From Halomonas sp. 'Soap Lake #6' (lineage in GTDB: Bacteria > Pseudomonadota > Gammaproteobacteria > Pseudomonadales > Halomonadaceae): a stretch of DNA of 64,000 nucleotides. Each line of letters opens with the position of its first letter. The first letter of the stretch is position 1. Positions 1 through 9,924 of the stretch are shown in pieces. The position numbers and the translations under genes were made by a program. The stretch lies in NCBI RefSeq assembly GCF_003031405.1, contig NZ_CP020469.1:1984001-2048000 (forward strand), in the 5' to 3' direction. The notes beneath the pieces are model-generated. The model did not search any database. It was not told where the DNA came from and saw only the letters and a list, made by a program, of their open reading frames with translations.

Positions 1-472
1 CTGCAAAGGGCGCTTCGCCTCCAGCCAAATGTTCAGCCATCGCCACACTAGCGTCATTACCTGAAACAATAATGATGCCATGTAATAGATCGTCAATAGC
101 GACCCGGTCCCCAACTTCGATAAACATCTTGGAGCCACCGGTACGCCATGCCCTCTCGCTGATGTTCACCATATCTGTCAGATTAATAGTGCCTCTGTCT
201 AGCTCGCGCTCGACTAGGTAAGCAGTCATCAGCTTGGTCAGGCTTGCCGGCGGCAAACGCTCGTCTGCGTTATGCTCAGCAAGAATTCGGCCGCTGTGAG
301 CATCCATCAGTATCCACGAGCTAGCTGCCAGCTGGGGCGCCGATGGAATAATTGTCTGCGGCTGAGGCTGAGGCTGCGGCGTTGGCTGTGCCAAGGCAGG
401 GAGCGCCACAGCGGTCATTGCCGCAATCAAGTAGAGCTGCGCTGAACGACGAAAAGACATCAATATATTCAT
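1..472 (-). CDS. dacA: D-alanyl-D-alanine carboxypeptidase (PBP5/6 type), N-terminal part, cut by window edge
   Basis: The first 157 residues of a low-molecular-weight penicillin-binding protein, which removes the terminal D-Ala from periplasmic murein pentapeptides. Visible are a signal peptide ending near residue 28 (ALPALA), a short Pro-Gln repeat (about 30-39), the catalytic SLTK tetrad (Ser77, Lys80) and the SGN motif (137-139). The KTG motif and membrane anchor lie beyond the window. A second in-frame ATG at 460 is an alternative start; 472 is preferred because GAGAAG precedes it. It is the last visible gene of the wall cluster, 70 nt after rlpA, an order well known in gammaproteobacteria. 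Confidence 0.9.
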   Translation of the reverse strand, partial: MNILMSFRRSAQLYLIAAMTAVALPALAQPTPQPQPQPQTIIPSAPQLAASSWILMDAHSGRILAEHNADERLPPASLTKLMTAYLVERELDRGTINLTDMVNISERAWRTGGSKMFIEVGDRVAIDDLLHGIIIVSGNDASVAMAEHLAGGEAPFA

Positions 473-542
473 TACTAACTTCTCACTTACATAGTAAATG
501 ACGCTGTTGGGGACGCCATTAAGGGTAAATAAAGGGGGTAAC

Positions 543-1556
543 TTATTTCACCACAAACACTTGTGGGAAACCTGCATGACGCAACTCCTCCCGGGCCTGG
601 GTTTCTTGAGTAGGCATGACCGGCCCAACTTGCACGCGGTGAACATCTGCATCACTCATTACCCGCACTGAATGTGCAAGCTCACCCTGCAAGCGTCGCT
701 GAAGCTGCTCAGCCCCTTCAGCACTGCCTAGTGCGGCAATTTGCAGGTAAACCGCACCCCCAGCCTCGCGCTCAGCTATCGTTTGAGAGGCTGGCGCTGA
801 CGCCCCTTGGCGCGGGGCAGTAGAAGGGGCAGTAGAAGAAATAGACGACTGTGCTACCGCAGGGGTTGTCGCACCAGTCGCTCTAGAACCGCCACTTTTT
901 CCGCGCTCAGCAAGCCATTGGGCAGGATCGATCGCCTCAACGCGAACAGGCCCAGTGCCATTATCTAAAATTCCCAAACGCGCCGCGGCAGCATAAGAAA
1001 GATCTATTTCGCGGTCACTATGAAATGGCCCCCGATCGTTAACACGCACAATAACAGATTGCCCATTATTTAAACTGGTCACTCGAGCAAAGGTAGGTAG
1101 CGGCAAAGAACGGTGGGCGGCCGACATTTTGTACATATCATAGATTTCACCGTTGGAGGTAGCATAGCCATGAAACTTCTCGCCATACCAAGAGGCGGTA
1201 CCCTGCCTAGCATAGCCCGTCGCGTCAGGCAGTACCTTGTACGTTTCGCCCCACACTTCGTAAGTTGAACGGTTACCCGCCCGCGATAGCGGTTCAATGC
1301 GCGGCTCAGCATCCGGCACAGTGGTCACATCAGGTGGCTCAAGCGGGTAGGCATCCCCTGACATGGCGTAGCGTTCACCACTATTAGCTGAACTGCTGCT
1401 TGCAGGAGTGCTGCTTGACGCTGGAGCACTAGGCTGACGGTCTAAATCGACACTGGCACGCTGGGTTTCTTGACTAGCGCATCCGCTCAGTAGTGTTGCT
1501 ATAGCTACCGCCCCAGCTACGCCTAACCCACGGGCATCTGTCAGCAATGTTTTCAT
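543..1556 (-). CDS. rlpA: RlpA-type septal ring lytic transglycosylase lipoprotein
   Basis: 337 residues. The lipobox LLSGC (Cys26) predicts an outer-membrane lipoprotein. A low-complexity Ser/Ala/Pro linker follows. The double-psi beta-barrel domain (about 115-205) carries the family segments GTASWYG and VNDRGPF, and a SPOR domain (about 268-337) would bind denuded glycan at the septum. Known RlpA proteins cleave stemless glycan strands and help daughter-cell separation. The start ATG overlaps the mltB stop as ATGA, so the two are probably translationally coupled. Confidence 0.93.
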   Translation of the reverse strand: MKTLLTDARGLGVAGAVAIATLLSGCASQETQRASVDLDRQPSAPASSSTPASSSSANSGERYAMSGDAYPLEPPDVTTVPDAEPRIEPLSRAGNRSTYEVWGETYKVLPDATGYARQGTASWYGEKFHGYATSNGEIYDMYKMSAAHRSLPLPTFARVTSLNNGQSVIVRVNDRGPFHSDREIDLSYAAAARLGILDNGTGPVRVEAIDPAQWLAERGKSGGSRATGATTPAVAQSSISSTAPSTAPRQGASAPASQTIAEREAGGAVYLQIAALGSAEGAEQLQRRLQGELAHSVRVMSDADVHRVQVGPVMPTQETQAREELRHAGFPQVFVVK

Positions 1557-2575
1557 CCCTGGTCCTCAACCTGCTGCTCGATGGCTTCCGACAATTCCGC
1601 TACTGCCATCGCATACAGATGGCTGTGGTTGTAGCGGGTAATCACGTAGAAATTATACTCACCCAGCCGATAACGTATGCTCTCGTCAGAGAGTTCAAGC
1701 ATCAACGGCACTACCGGCAGCGTTGGCTCAAGCGGCTGCTCTGGCATAATGCCAGCATCTATAACATCTGCAACAGTAACCGCTGGCGGACGTGTTTGAT
1801 TAAAGGTGATTGACTCCGGCACGGTGTCAGGTCCACTCGCTTCATGGTAAATGGAGCCGTCTCGCTGCCAGCCATGCTCGGCAAAGTAATTAGCGACGCT
1901 GCCAATGGCATCGACAGGATTTTCCCACAAGTCCCGAATGCCATCACCATCGAAATCAACAGCATACGCTTGATAGCTTGTGGGAATAAACTGAGGGTAC
2001 CCCATAGCACCTGCATATGAGCCATAGAGGTCCGTAGGCTCAACCCCTTGCTCATGGGCTATTTTCAAAAAAGCGGCTAGCTCACCGCGAAAAAAATTGC
2101 CGCGCACTGGGTGATGAAAAGCTAGGGTCGATAGAGAATCAAGCACCCTGTGCCGACCTTTATGGCGTCCATAATATGTTTCTACACCTATAATAGCGGT
2201 GATCACCTCGCGAGGTACTCCATACACCTCTTCAGCACGGGCAAGCGTATCTGCATGCTCATGAATGAAAGCAGCCCCTTCTTCAATACGCTGCTCTGTC
2301 ATAAAAATATTGCGATACTCGTGCCACTGTAAGCGACGCTCAGCCGCTCCTTCCATGGCATCTAGTACACCCTGGCTATAGGCGGCCTGTAGAAATGTGT
2401 CGGTCAGCCATTCTTCTGGCAAGCCTTCAGCCACTAGCTCATCAACCAGCTGTTGAGTGCGCTCATGGTGCTGCGGATCAAAGTGCGCTTGCTCCTCAGC
2501 CCACACGGCAGGGATTGAGCATGCCATTAGGGCAGCCACCAAATAACTACCTGCTTTGCTTTGGGCCCTATTCAT
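1553..2575 (-). CDS. mltB: Lytic murein transglycosylase B
   Basis: 340 residues. It cleaves the MurNAc-GlcNAc bond of peptidoglycan to form 1,6-anhydro ends. The catalytic Glu132 sits in IIGVETYYGR, which matches the Slt35 signature, and DFDGDGIRD around residue 215 resembles the EF-hand-like calcium loop of that family. The N-terminus has a signal peptide ending AVWA at about residue 26 and no lipobox Cys, so this copy looks periplasmic and soluble, unlike lipoprotein MltB of E. coli. AGGAG lies about 10 nt before the ATG. It lies between rodA and rlpA in the wall operon. Confidence 0.93.
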   Translation of the reverse strand: MNRAQSKAGSYLVAALMACSIPAVWAEEQAHFDPQHHERTQQLVDELVAEGLPEEWLTDTFLQAAYSQGVLDAMEGAAERRLQWHEYRNIFMTEQRIEEGAAFIHEHADTLARAEEVYGVPREVITAIIGVETYYGRHKGRHRVLDSLSTLAFHHPVRGNFFRGELAAFLKIAHEQGVEPTDLYGSYAGAMGYPQFIPTSYQAYAVDFDGDGIRDLWENPVDAIGSVANYFAEHGWQRDGSIYHEASGPDTVPESITFNQTRPPAVTVADVIDAGIMPEQPLEPTLPVVPLMLELSDESIRYRLGEYNFYVITRYNHSHLYAMAVAELSEAIEQQVEDQG

Positions 2576-2614
2576 TAACTAACCACTCCTGTGAAAATAA
2601 AATAGCTTCGACCA

Positions 2615-3778
2615 TTAGCGCGGCAATAAGCGGCGATGCGCATGAATCGACATGAGAATACCGAACCCAGCCAACAAGGTCACGCTTGAGGTGCCACCGT
2701 AACTTACTAACGGCAAAGGCACTCCCACCACTGGCAGAATGCCACTAACCATGCCGACATTAACAAAGACGTAAATAAAAAATGTGAGAATAATACTGCC
2801 AGCCACCAGCCGTCCAAATGTATCCTGTGAGGATGTGGCCAGCCAAAGCCCGCGCCCTACAATCAGGACATAGAGTGTCAACAGCATTAACATTCCTACA
2901 AGGCCAAACTCTTCACCTAACACAGCAATAATGAAATCCGTATGGCGCTCAGGCAAGAATTCAAGCTGGGACTGGGTGCCGTCAAGCCAGCCCTTCCCCC
3001 ATAGTCCACCACTGCCAATCGCCGTGGTGGACTGGATAATATTCCAACCTGCACCTAGCGGGTCGCTTTCTGGATCAAGGAAGGTTAATACCCTCTGCCG
3101 TTGGTAGTTGTGCATGTTCATCCATAGCACCGGCAGGCCGGCTGCCATTAGAGCACCAACAAAACCTATAAGCTTCCAGGAAAGGCCCGCCAACAACACT
3201 ACGATTACTGCTGCACTAGCGACGAGCAACGAAGTACCAAGATCGGGCTGAATGGCAGTCAGCACAACAGGAAGACCAATAATTATCCCACACACAGCAA
3301 TGTCTCGCAGGCGCGGAGGTAACTGACAACGGTTAAGATATGCTGCGACCATTAAGGGCACCGCAAGCTTCATCATCTCAGAGGGCTGAAAACGGATAAC
3401 ACCAGGAATTTCAAGCCATCGCTTAGCTCCCATGCCTATATCTCCCGCAATTTCCACCGCAACGAGCATGGCAAGCCCTACTGCGTAGGCAATGGGTGCC
3501 CAGCGAAGGAAAGTCGATGGGGAGAACTGGGCAATGACCACCATCACGACCAGAGCAACACCGAAGCGAACGGCTTGCGCAATGACCGCTTCAATGCGCT
3601 GCCCAGAGGCGCTATACAGCACGAACAGGCCCGCCACCATCAGCACCAGTAGCATACCTATTAGCCATGGGTCGAGGTGTATTCTCTCCCAAATACTCTT
3701 GCGCCGGGCTATGCCACTATTCGGCGGCCTTACGGGGTAACGCCGGAAAGAGCGAGAAAGCGACTGCCACGGAACCAT
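2615..3778 (-). CDS. rodA: Rod shape-determining SEDS glycosyltransferase RodA
   Basis: 387 residues with about ten hydrophobic segments. This is the lipid II polymerase of the elongasome and the partner of PBP2. The extracellular loop contains WNIIQS and ERHTDFI; the Asp in the latter corresponds to the residue essential for SEDS polymerase activity. The C-terminus carries the family GGTSS signature. The start codon shares one base with the mrdA stop (TGATG), consistent with coupled translation of the PBP2-RodA pair. Confidence 0.95.
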   Translation of the reverse strand: MVPWQSLSRSFRRYPVRPPNSGIARRKSIWERIHLDPWLIGMLLVLMVAGLFVLYSASGQRIEAVIAQAVRFGVALVVMVVIAQFSPSTFLRWAPIAYAVGLAMLVAVEIAGDIGMGAKRWLEIPGVIRFQPSEMMKLAVPLMVAAYLNRCQLPPRLRDIAVCGIIIGLPVVLTAIQPDLGTSLLVASAAVIVVLLAGLSWKLIGFVGALMAAGLPVLWMNMHNYQRQRVLTFLDPESDPLGAGWNIIQSTTAIGSGGLWGKGWLDGTQSQLEFLPERHTDFIIAVLGEEFGLVGMLMLLTLYVLIVGRGLWLATSSQDTFGRLVAGSIILTFFIYVFVNVGMVSGILPVVGVPLPLVSYGGTSSVTLLAGFGILMSIHAHRRLLPR

Positions 3779-5685
3779 CAGTTCCCCTCCACGCCAGCGG
3801 TGTCTTCATTCAATACTTCTTTCAGCTCTTCCACATCAGGTGCGTTATCATTAAGCAGCCAAGCGTCTGTCATGGCCCGCGCCAAATGCGCCGCATGGGT
3901 ACTTCCTCCACCGGCGTTTTCTACAATTACCGAGACAGCAATCTGAGGATTTTCTAGCGGTGCAAAGGCCATAAAAAGAGCATGATCGCGCAAGCGCTCT
4001 TCAAGCTCTGCGGCGTTGTAACGCTGATCTTGTCCCAGCGAAAACACCTGCGCAGTGCCTGATTTCCCCCCCATTCGGTACTCAAGCCCAACACCTGTAC
4101 GACGGGCAGTCCCCTCATGACCCGTAAGCACTTTTTCCATACCACTAAAAATGCGCGCCCACCAACCTTCATTATCAAGTTGGATATCAGGCAGGGTATC
4201 GGGCAGGTCACGCGGCACGATTTCATCACCAATTTCTAACGCAAGACGAGGCTTCACCCAATGACCACGATTTGCCAACGCTGCTGTTGCACTGGCCAAC
4301 TGGAGCGGTGTCACTTGCCAATAGCCTTGCCCAATGCCCACAGAAAGCGTTTCGCCTGGATACCAAGGCTGATTAAAACGTGCCCGCTTCCACTCCCGCG
4401 AAGGCATTAATGCTGTGCTTTCACCTTGGACATCGTGAGCAACTCTTTGCCCAAAACCAAAGTTACTCATCTGCTCGTGCAACTTATCAATCCCCAAATC
4501 GTGAGCCAATGAGTAGTAGTAGGTATTATTGGACACTGCAATTGAGCGCTCCATGTCGACCCTACCATGCCCCCAACGCAACCAATTACGATACCGCCGG
4601 GAATCATTAGGCAACTGATAAAAACCAGGGTCATGAATAGTACTCTCAGGCGTAATGGCGCCCTCTACCAGCCCAGCTAAGGCCAGGAAAGGCTTAATTG
4701 TCGAGCCTGGGGGATAGTGTCCGCGAATAGCACGATTAAATAAGGGTAAATCGATATTTTCTTGCAGCGCTCGATAGGAGGCAACATCAATACCAGTGAC
4801 GAACTGATTGCTGTCAAAACCAGGGGTAGAGACCATCGCCAGAATTTCACCTGTATCCGGCATAATGGCCACGATAGAGCCCCGCCTGCCATCCATCAGC
4901 TCGTAGGCCAGCATTTGTAGCGACTTATCCAACGTTAGGGTCAGGTTATCGCCTGGCACGGGGTCAGTACGACCGAGCTCTCTTAACACCCGCCCGCGCG
5001 CATTGGTTTCAACTTTACGCAACCCTGCCTGGCCATGCAGGCGATCCTCATAAAAACGCTCAACACCTGTTTTACCGATAAAGTGCGTGCCTGCGTAACG
5101 ACCAGTATCCAATGTCTGCATTTCTTCAGCATTAATACGCCCCACATACCCCAAGGCATGGGCCATTACTTCGGCATCTGGATAGTAGCGCAGCAGCTGA
5201 GCTTCAACTTCAACACCTGGCAGGCGATGCCTATTAACCGCAAGGCGAGCAATTTGATTTTCGCTTAAATCACTCATTAACAGCGCGGGCTGAAAAGGAC
5301 GCTGGCGCTGTCGTGAGCGAACATTGAACGCCTCAATATCCTCTTCAGGCAGCTCTAACAGCTCGACCAGCAGCGCCAGCGTGTCATCCAAATTATCAAC
5401 ACGTTCACGTACCAGAGTCAGGTTATAGGTAGGGCGATTTTCAGCAAGCAGAGCACCATTACGGTCATAAATAAGCCCCCGGTTGGGCGGAAGCGGCTCG
5501 ACACGCACGCGGTTTTTTTCTGAGCGGGTGCTATAGAGATCATGCTGAGTAATCTGTAAATAGGCTAAACGACCAGTCAGCAAGCTGGTTAGAACAATCA
5601 CAACCAAAACGGCAAGCAGCGCTCTGACACGAAAAATACGCAGCTCTTGCTCGGAATTTTTTAGCGTGTCAAGGCGCTGTGGCAT
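3778..5685 (-). CDS. mrdA: Penicillin-binding protein 2, elongation transpeptidase
   Basis: 635 residues, the usual PBP2 length. One N-terminal membrane anchor (about 21-42) is followed by the pedestal dimerization domain and a transpeptidase domain with all three motifs: STIK (Ser328, Lys331), SNN (385-387) and KSG (541-543). It cross-links peptidoglycan during cylindrical growth together with RodA. It follows rlmH after 72 nt with no obvious terminator, so it probably belongs to the same transcript. Confidence 0.96.
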   Translation of the reverse strand: MPQRLDTLKNSEQELRIFRVRALLAVLVVIVLTSLLTGRLAYLQITQHDLYSTRSEKNRVRVEPLPPNRGLIYDRNGALLAENRPTYNLTLVRERVDNLDDTLALLVELLELPEEDIEAFNVRSRQRQRPFQPALLMSDLSENQIARLAVNRHRLPGVEVEAQLLRYYPDAEVMAHALGYVGRINAEEMQTLDTGRYAGTHFIGKTGVERFYEDRLHGQAGLRKVETNARGRVLRELGRTDPVPGDNLTLTLDKSLQMLAYELMDGRRGSIVAIMPDTGEILAMVSTPGFDSNQFVTGIDVASYRALQENIDLPLFNRAIRGHYPPGSTIKPFLALAGLVEGAITPESTIHDPGFYQLPNDSRRYRNWLRWGHGRVDMERSIAVSNNTYYYSLAHDLGIDKLHEQMSNFGFGQRVAHDVQGESTALMPSREWKRARFNQPWYPGETLSVGIGQGYWQVTPLQLASATAALANRGHWVKPRLALEIGDEIVPRDLPDTLPDIQLDNEGWWARIFSGMEKVLTGHEGTARRTGVGLEYRMGGKSGTAQVFSLGQDQRYNAAELEERLRDHALFMAFAPLENPQIAVSVIVENAGGGSTHAAHLARAMTDAWLLNDNAPDVEELKEVLNEDTAGVEGN

Positions 5686-5757
5686 GGCAACAGGTGACTC
5701 TCAAATCTGACAAATGACGTAACAATAGCCATGGATTCAGGCTTAACTTTGACACGC

Positions 5758-6225
5758 CTAACGATGATAAGGATGGCCAACTAGCAAGGTCCAAGCCCGG
5801 TATAGCTGCTCAGCTAATATGATTCGCACTAGCGGATGCGGCAATGTAAGGGGTGATAGCGACCACGCTTTATCGGCTAATGCTGAAAGCGATGGTTCTA
5901 AACCATCAGGCCCGCCAACCAGGAGCACGATATCTCGCCCCGCCATCCGCCACGCTGCAGCCTCTTCTGCTAGCTGCTCGGTGCTCCATGGCTTACCTTT
6001 GACCTCTAACGCCACGATGTATTCATCACCGCGCAGCTTGTCACGGATACGCTGCGCCTCTTGGGCTCGAGCCTTTGCTACGTCCGCATTTTTACCTCGC
6101 TGACCTAGCGGGATCTCTTCAATCTCAAGATTAAAGTCTCGTGGCAGCCGCTTGCGGTAGGTCTCAATGCCCTCTTCAACCCATCCAGGCATTTTCGTTC
6201 CCACCGCTAACAGCCGAACCCTCAT
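5758..6225 (-). CDS. rlmH: 23S rRNA pseudouridine-1915 N3-methyltransferase
   Basis: 155 residues, typical of this small SPOUT methyltransferase, which methylates pseudouridine 1915 of 23S rRNA on the 70S ribosome. The SAM-binding knot loop LVGGPDGL and the C-terminal end GHPYHR are both characteristic. Its ATG overlaps the rsfS stop as ATGA, so it is coupled to rsfS. The rsfS-rlmH-mrdA-rodA order is the common gammaproteobacterial one. Confidence 0.96.
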   Translation of the reverse strand: MRVRLLAVGTKMPGWVEEGIETYRKRLPRDFNLEIEEIPLGQRGKNADVAKARAQEAQRIRDKLRGDEYIVALEVKGKPWSTEQLAEEAAAWRMAGRDIVLLVGGPDGLEPSLSALADKAWSLSPLTLPHPLVRIILAEQLYRAWTLLVGHPYHR

Positions 6226-6608
6226 GACATATTGACCCGCTCTTCTAGGCGTTTCAACGAGTCACCAATAGCACCTCCATCGTTAGGCAGGTCTGCCCAG
6301 AGGCGCTCAAGATCATACAGTGCACGGGCATCAGGTAGCATGACATGAACGACGATATCACCCAAATCAACCAATACCCAATCAGCGTTGTCGCCACCCT
6401 CTACACCACGGGGCTTAAGACCAGACGCTTTGGCTTTATCCACTACATTTTGCGCAAGGGCAGAAACGTGGCGCGTAGAAGTGCCGCTAGCAATGATCAT
6501 CAGATCAGTAACTTCGGTTAGCTTGGAAACGTCTAGCTGGGTAATATCACGTGCTTTTAGCTCTTCTAGCGCGTCAATCGCTAGGCTTTTAAGTGTATCG
6601 ATGTGCAT
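6222..6608 (-). CDS. rsfS: Ribosome silencing factor RsfS
   Basis: 128 residues from the chosen ATG at 6608. It binds ribosomal protein uL14 and blocks subunit joining when nutrients are scarce. Family segments include LKARDI near the start, [14 protein letters not shown], and the [14 protein letters not shown] core. The frame stays open upstream to 6818, but that stretch is basic, low in similarity and runs into nadD, so it was not used. The chosen ATG has AGGAG only about 2 nt away, unusually close; an in-frame ATG at 6629 is the alternative. Confidence 0.93.
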   Translation of the reverse strand: MHIDTLKSLAIDALEELKARDITQLDVSKLTEVTDLMIIASGTSTRHVSALAQNVVDKAKASGLKPRGVEGGDNADWVLVDLGDIVVHVMLPDARALYDLERLWADLPNDGGAIGDSLKRLEERVNMS

Positions 6609-6738
6609 AACTCCTAAAGACAACCCCATGTGGTAATCAACCCGACAATAAATACGTTCATAAACGTATAAAGAACGACCAAGTGCCAATTGACCGCTTA
6701 GCCGGCCATTGTAACGGCTTCTTTGATGACTGCCAGCG

Positions 6739-7398
6739 CTATTCGCAGGTTTGGTAAAAGCCTTGCTGCAAAATCGTCTTTTCCACCGCTTCCGGCAGCA
6801 GGTAACGGACACTCTCACCTGCTTTTAAGCGCGCTCTTACATAGGTAGCTGAAATAGACATCATGGAGGGCAGCGTGAGCGTAAGCACTCCCCCACTTGG
6901 GCTTTGCATAAGCGCTGCTACACTATCGACTCCACGATTGCCTACCAGTTCCTTTAATGGCTGCGGCCAAGGCATCTGATAACCTGGACGATCAATGATC
7001 ACCAAGTGTGCCAGGGCAAATATGTCCCCCACCTTATGCCACTTTGTGAGCTTTAAAAAAGCATCAAACCCTATCACCATGGTTAGCGGAACATCCTGGC
7101 CATACTCGCTACGTAACTCAGCCAATGTTTCCACGCTATAGGAAGGCCCACTACGGCGTAGCTCACGGTCGTCGGCGATAATGCCTGGCGTATCTGCAAT
7201 ACCAAGCTTAAGCAGCTCAAAACGCTGAGCCGGAGACACCTGGGGGGCTTGGCGAAGCGGGGGCTGGGGAGCTGGAATCATGTGCAGCCGGTCAAGGCCC
7301 AGCGCCTCGCGCACCTCCACAGCGCTGCGCAAATGACCTAAATGCACCGGGTCGAAGGTGCCCCCCAGCATCCCAACTCTTAACGTTTTTTGAGTCAT
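6739..7398 (-). CDS. nadD: Nicotinate-nucleotide adenylyltransferase
   Basis: 219 residues from the ATG at 7398. It transfers AMP from ATP to nicotinate mononucleotide in NAD synthesis. The nucleotidyltransferase signature GGTFDPVHLGH lies near the N-terminus and the ISATYVR motif near the C-terminus. The frame is open to 7446, but the extension overlaps proA; starting at 7398 leaves a 13-nt gap after the proA stop and places the Rossmann strand at the usual distance from the N-terminus. The ribosome binding site is weak. Confidence 0.94.
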   Translation of the reverse strand: MTQKTLRVGMLGGTFDPVHLGHLRSAVEVREALGLDRLHMIPAPQPPLRQAPQVSPAQRFELLKLGIADTPGIIADDRELRRSGPSYSVETLAELRSEYGQDVPLTMVIGFDAFLKLTKWHKVGDIFALAHLVIIDRPGYQMPWPQPLKELVGNRGVDSVAALMQSPSGGVLTLTLPSMMSISATYVRARLKAGESVRYLLPEAVEKTILQQGFYQTCE

Positions 7399-7411
7399 AA
7401 CGTCTTTTGGC

Positions 7412-8719
7412 TCATTGCCGAACCTGGCCATCCCCAAACACCACATACTTCTGTGTTGTCAGGCCTTGCAGCCCTACCGGCCCACGAGCGTGCAGCTTGT
7501 CCGTGGAAATCCCAATCTCCGCCCCAAGCCCATACTCGAAGCCATCCGCAAAGCGGGTGGATGCGTTAACAATCACAGAGCTGGAGTCCACCTCTGCCAT
7601 AAAGCGGCGGGCTAAAGAGTAGTCCTGGGTAACGATGGCATCAGTATGATGAGAGCCATACTGCTCAATATGCTCAATGGCCTCGTCCATACCATCAACT
7701 ACTTTGATGGCCAAAATAGGCGCAAGGTATTCAGCCTGCCAATCCTCTTCTGTCGCCTTGGCCGCTTGAGGCAGTAACGCTTGTGTACGCTCGCAGCCAC
7801 GCAGTTCCACACCATGCTGGGCATAGGCTCGCGCCAGCTCTGGCAGCAACAAGTCTGCAATAGGTGCATCTACCAACAGGGTTTCCATGGTATTACAGGT
7901 TCCATAGCGGTGCGTCTTAGCGTTGACGGCAATCGCTAATGCCTTGGAAGGATCTGCCGTGGTATCAATATATACATGGCAAACACCATCCAGGTGCTTA
8001 ATGACTGGCACCTTTGCCTCGCGAGAAATCCGTTCGATCAGTGACTTGCCACCACGTGGAATAATCACATCAACATATTCAGGCATACTGATCATCGCGC
8101 CAACCGCAGCACGATCTGTGGTTGCTACGACCTGAACAGCGCCCGCAGGTAAGCCAACATCGGCAAGCCCTTCTTGTATGCAATTGCTAATTGCGGCATT
8201 TGAGGCACTGGCTTCAGAACCACCGCGCAATAAACACGCATTACCTGACTTTAAGCAAAGGCTAGCTGCCTCTAGGGTTACGTTGGGGCGCGACTCGTAA
8301 ATGATGCCGATAACGCCTAACGGCACGCGCATTTTACCCACTTGAATCCCACTTGGGCGGTAGGTCATTTCATCAATTTCACCCACCGGATCAGGCAGTG
8401 CCGCTACTTGGCGCAGCCCATCAATCATAGCTTCCACACGGCTATCGGTAAGCGCTAACCGATCTAGCAATGCACTGTCCAAGCCGTTCTCTTTGCCGCG
8501 CTGCATATCAAGTGCATTGGCCTCCAACACCCTATGCTTTGATGCCGCCAAGCGTGCTGCTATCGCATCTAATGCGCGGTTTTTTAACCCGGTATCAGCG
8601 CGACGCAATTCAACGGCTGCTGCCCGGGCTGCCTGTCCGAGCGCCTGCATATAAGCGGGCACATCCCCAGCAGCCAAGTGGCGTTGGGCTTCGTCTTGGA
8701 ACGTGTATGAACCGCTCAT
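7412..8719 (-). CDS. proA: Glutamate-5-semialdehyde dehydrogenase (gamma-glutamyl phosphate reductase)
   Basis: 435 residues. It reduces gamma-glutamyl phosphate with NADPH in proline synthesis. The catalytic Cys275 lies in [13 protein letters not shown], and the [11 protein letters not shown] segment is typical of ProA. The N-terminus is about 15-20 residues longer than E. coli ProA. AGGGAG lies just upstream of the ATG. It is the first gene of the minus-strand run, so a promoter for proA-nadD-rsfS should lie in 8720-9069, but no clear -35/-10 pair was identified. Proline is also a compatible solute in halophiles. Confidence 0.96.
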   Translation of the reverse strand: MSGSYTFQDEAQRHLAAGDVPAYMQALGQAARAAAVELRRADTGLKNRALDAIAARLAASKHRVLEANALDMQRGKENGLDSALLDRLALTDSRVEAMIDGLRQVAALPDPVGEIDEMTYRPSGIQVGKMRVPLGVIGIIYESRPNVTLEAASLCLKSGNACLLRGGSEASASNAAISNCIQEGLADVGLPAGAVQVVATTDRAAVGAMISMPEYVDVIIPRGGKSLIERISREAKVPVIKHLDGVCHVYIDTTADPSKALAIAVNAKTHRYGTCNTMETLLVDAPIADLLLPELARAYAQHGVELRGCERTQALLPQAAKATEEDWQAEYLAPILAIKVVDGMDEAIEHIEQYGSHHTDAIVTQDYSLARRFMAEVDSSSVIVNASTRFADGFEYGLGAEIGISTDKLHARGPVGLQGLTTQKYVVFGDGQVRQ

Positions 8720-8731
8720 ATGATCTCCCTG

Positions 8732-8761
8732 AGTAGTAGTGAATGCAGTAGTAGTGAATGC
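8732..8761. repeat. Two tandem copies of a 15-nt unit
   Basis: The unit AGTAGTAGTGAATGC occurs twice, perfectly, directly upstream of the proA start. It is one of several short-period intergenic duplications in this window. Confidence 0.9.
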
Positions 8762-8840
8762 GTATTAGGGTGGTTATGTGTAAAAATTGTAAAGGTGTAA
8801 AAAATTGCATAGGAAGTTGGCTACAAAAACCAGCTACACA

Positions 8841-8907
8841 AGCTGTCTGTAAAAGCTGTCTCACTAAAGCTCTCTTATAGAGCTGCCTACGTAAAGCTAT
8901 CTGTGGC
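8841..8907. repeat. Degenerate 13-14-nt repeats with AGCT core
   Basis: AGCT-C/T-rich units begin near 8841, 8854, 8868, 8881 and 8895, so the spacing alternates 13 and 14 nt. Unit sequences resemble AGCTGTCTNNNNAA. The regular phasing suggests an old tandem array that has drifted. Confidence 0.65.
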
Positions 8908-9069
8908 GAGCATGTACTACTGACTTACTGAACACCTAGCGGTATGTTACGCCATTTGAGCGTTATACTGATGCATTAGAAGCCAAATCTCGCTACAGCA
9001 GCGTCATCCAACTGCACCATGGCAAGCCCGCGCTTGGCATCCTGTCATTAAGGTGAATAATAAGCCACC

Positions 9070-9924
9070 ATGCAAAGCAAGTACAAAATACGCCTGTTAA
9101 GAGCTAATTTATTTGCTGCCGCTGTGGCACTAGCATTGTGGATACCCGCTGCCCCTACTGCCGCCGCATTGGTGCTATGGCTATCGGTAGGCTGGCTTCT
9201 AATCACTGCACTGCTGCTTGATTTCAGCCACCGTCGAAGCAGGGTATTTCCTTGGCAGATCCTCGCTGGAGGCTTACTGTTTTGTTTAATTGCCGCAGCA
9301 CCAGAGCGACACAGCATGCTGATTTGGGCGTGGGCAGCGGTATGCATGCTGCCGCAAAAACGCTTGGCGATGGCTTTTAATGCCTGTGCCGCACTCTTAA
9401 GCTGTTTAATCATCGCCCCGTTACTCAGCCCTCCTGAGTGGCTGCTACTGCTGATAACACTGGCTATTTTAAGCGTATTAGCGGTATCACGCACGCGCCA
9501 GCTAATCGATATGAACGGAGCAATCCGTCAGCGTTTACGGCTTATTCCCGGGCTTAATTTATGGGCCGGTGAACAGCTCTTGCGTGATCTAACACGGGAG
9601 CAAATACGCTCAGAACGCGAAGCGATATGCGCCGAAGTTGTCATCTTCCAAGTAAAGCGTCATCAACTATGGTCATCAGCTCAGAAACTCTGCGAGCTAA
9701 CCTATGCTTTTGAAAACGTCTACCGCTTGAATGCCAACACACTGGCAGTTTTACTGCTATCACGCACTGAAAAAGAAGGCGCTCAACGTCGCTCTCTGCT
9801 GTACGCAGCCGTACCGGAAAAAGTACGTTACCACCACATATCGCTAATGGATTTAGAACTTCCAACGCTAACTCTGGAAGCACTGTACACGCTTCCCACC
9901 AAGTCCTCTGGGAGTGATAGATGA
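9070..9924 (+). CDS. Membrane protein with degenerate GGDEF-like cytoplasmic domain
   Basis: 284 residues. The first 140 or so form about five hydrophobic segments; the rest is soluble. In that part, residues 218-230 read YRLNANTLAVLLL, which aligns by position with the R-x-GGDEF-xVLL strand-turn-strand of diguanylate cyclases, but all five signature residues are replaced (NANTL). If this reading is right, the domain cannot make cyclic di-GMP and could serve as a nucleotide sensor or dimerization module. The downstream gene overlaps by ATGA and has the same architecture. The GGDEF relationship is inferred from pattern only. Confidence 0.6.
   Translation: MQSKYKIRLLRANLFAAAVALALWIPAAPTAAALVLWLSVGWLLITALLLDFSHRRSRVFPWQILAGGLLFCLIAAAPERHSMLIWAWAAVCMLPQKRLAMAFNACAALLSCLIIAPLLSPPEWLLLLITLAILSVLAVSRTRQLIDMNGAIRQRLRLIPGLNLWAGEQLLRDLTREQIRSEREAICAEVVIFQVKRHQLWSSAQKLCELTYAFENVYRLNANTLAVLLLSRTEKEGAQRRSLLYAAVPEKVRYHHISLMDLELPTLTLEALYTLPTKSSGSDR

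Larger units (their letters stand above)
8720..9069. other. 350-nt divergent intergenic region between proA and the GGDEF-like pair
   Basis: No gene was found. It must hold promoters for proA (minus) and for the 9070 gene (plus). It contains two short repeat groups, listed separately, and AT-rich sequence around 8770-8815. No convincing promoter hexamers or operator could be fixed by eye. Confidence 0.6.

Noticed and set aside
6608..6818. N-terminal extension of the rsfS frame by 70 residues
   Set aside because: Basic, unlike the family and overlapping nadD; the normal RsfS start is at 6608.
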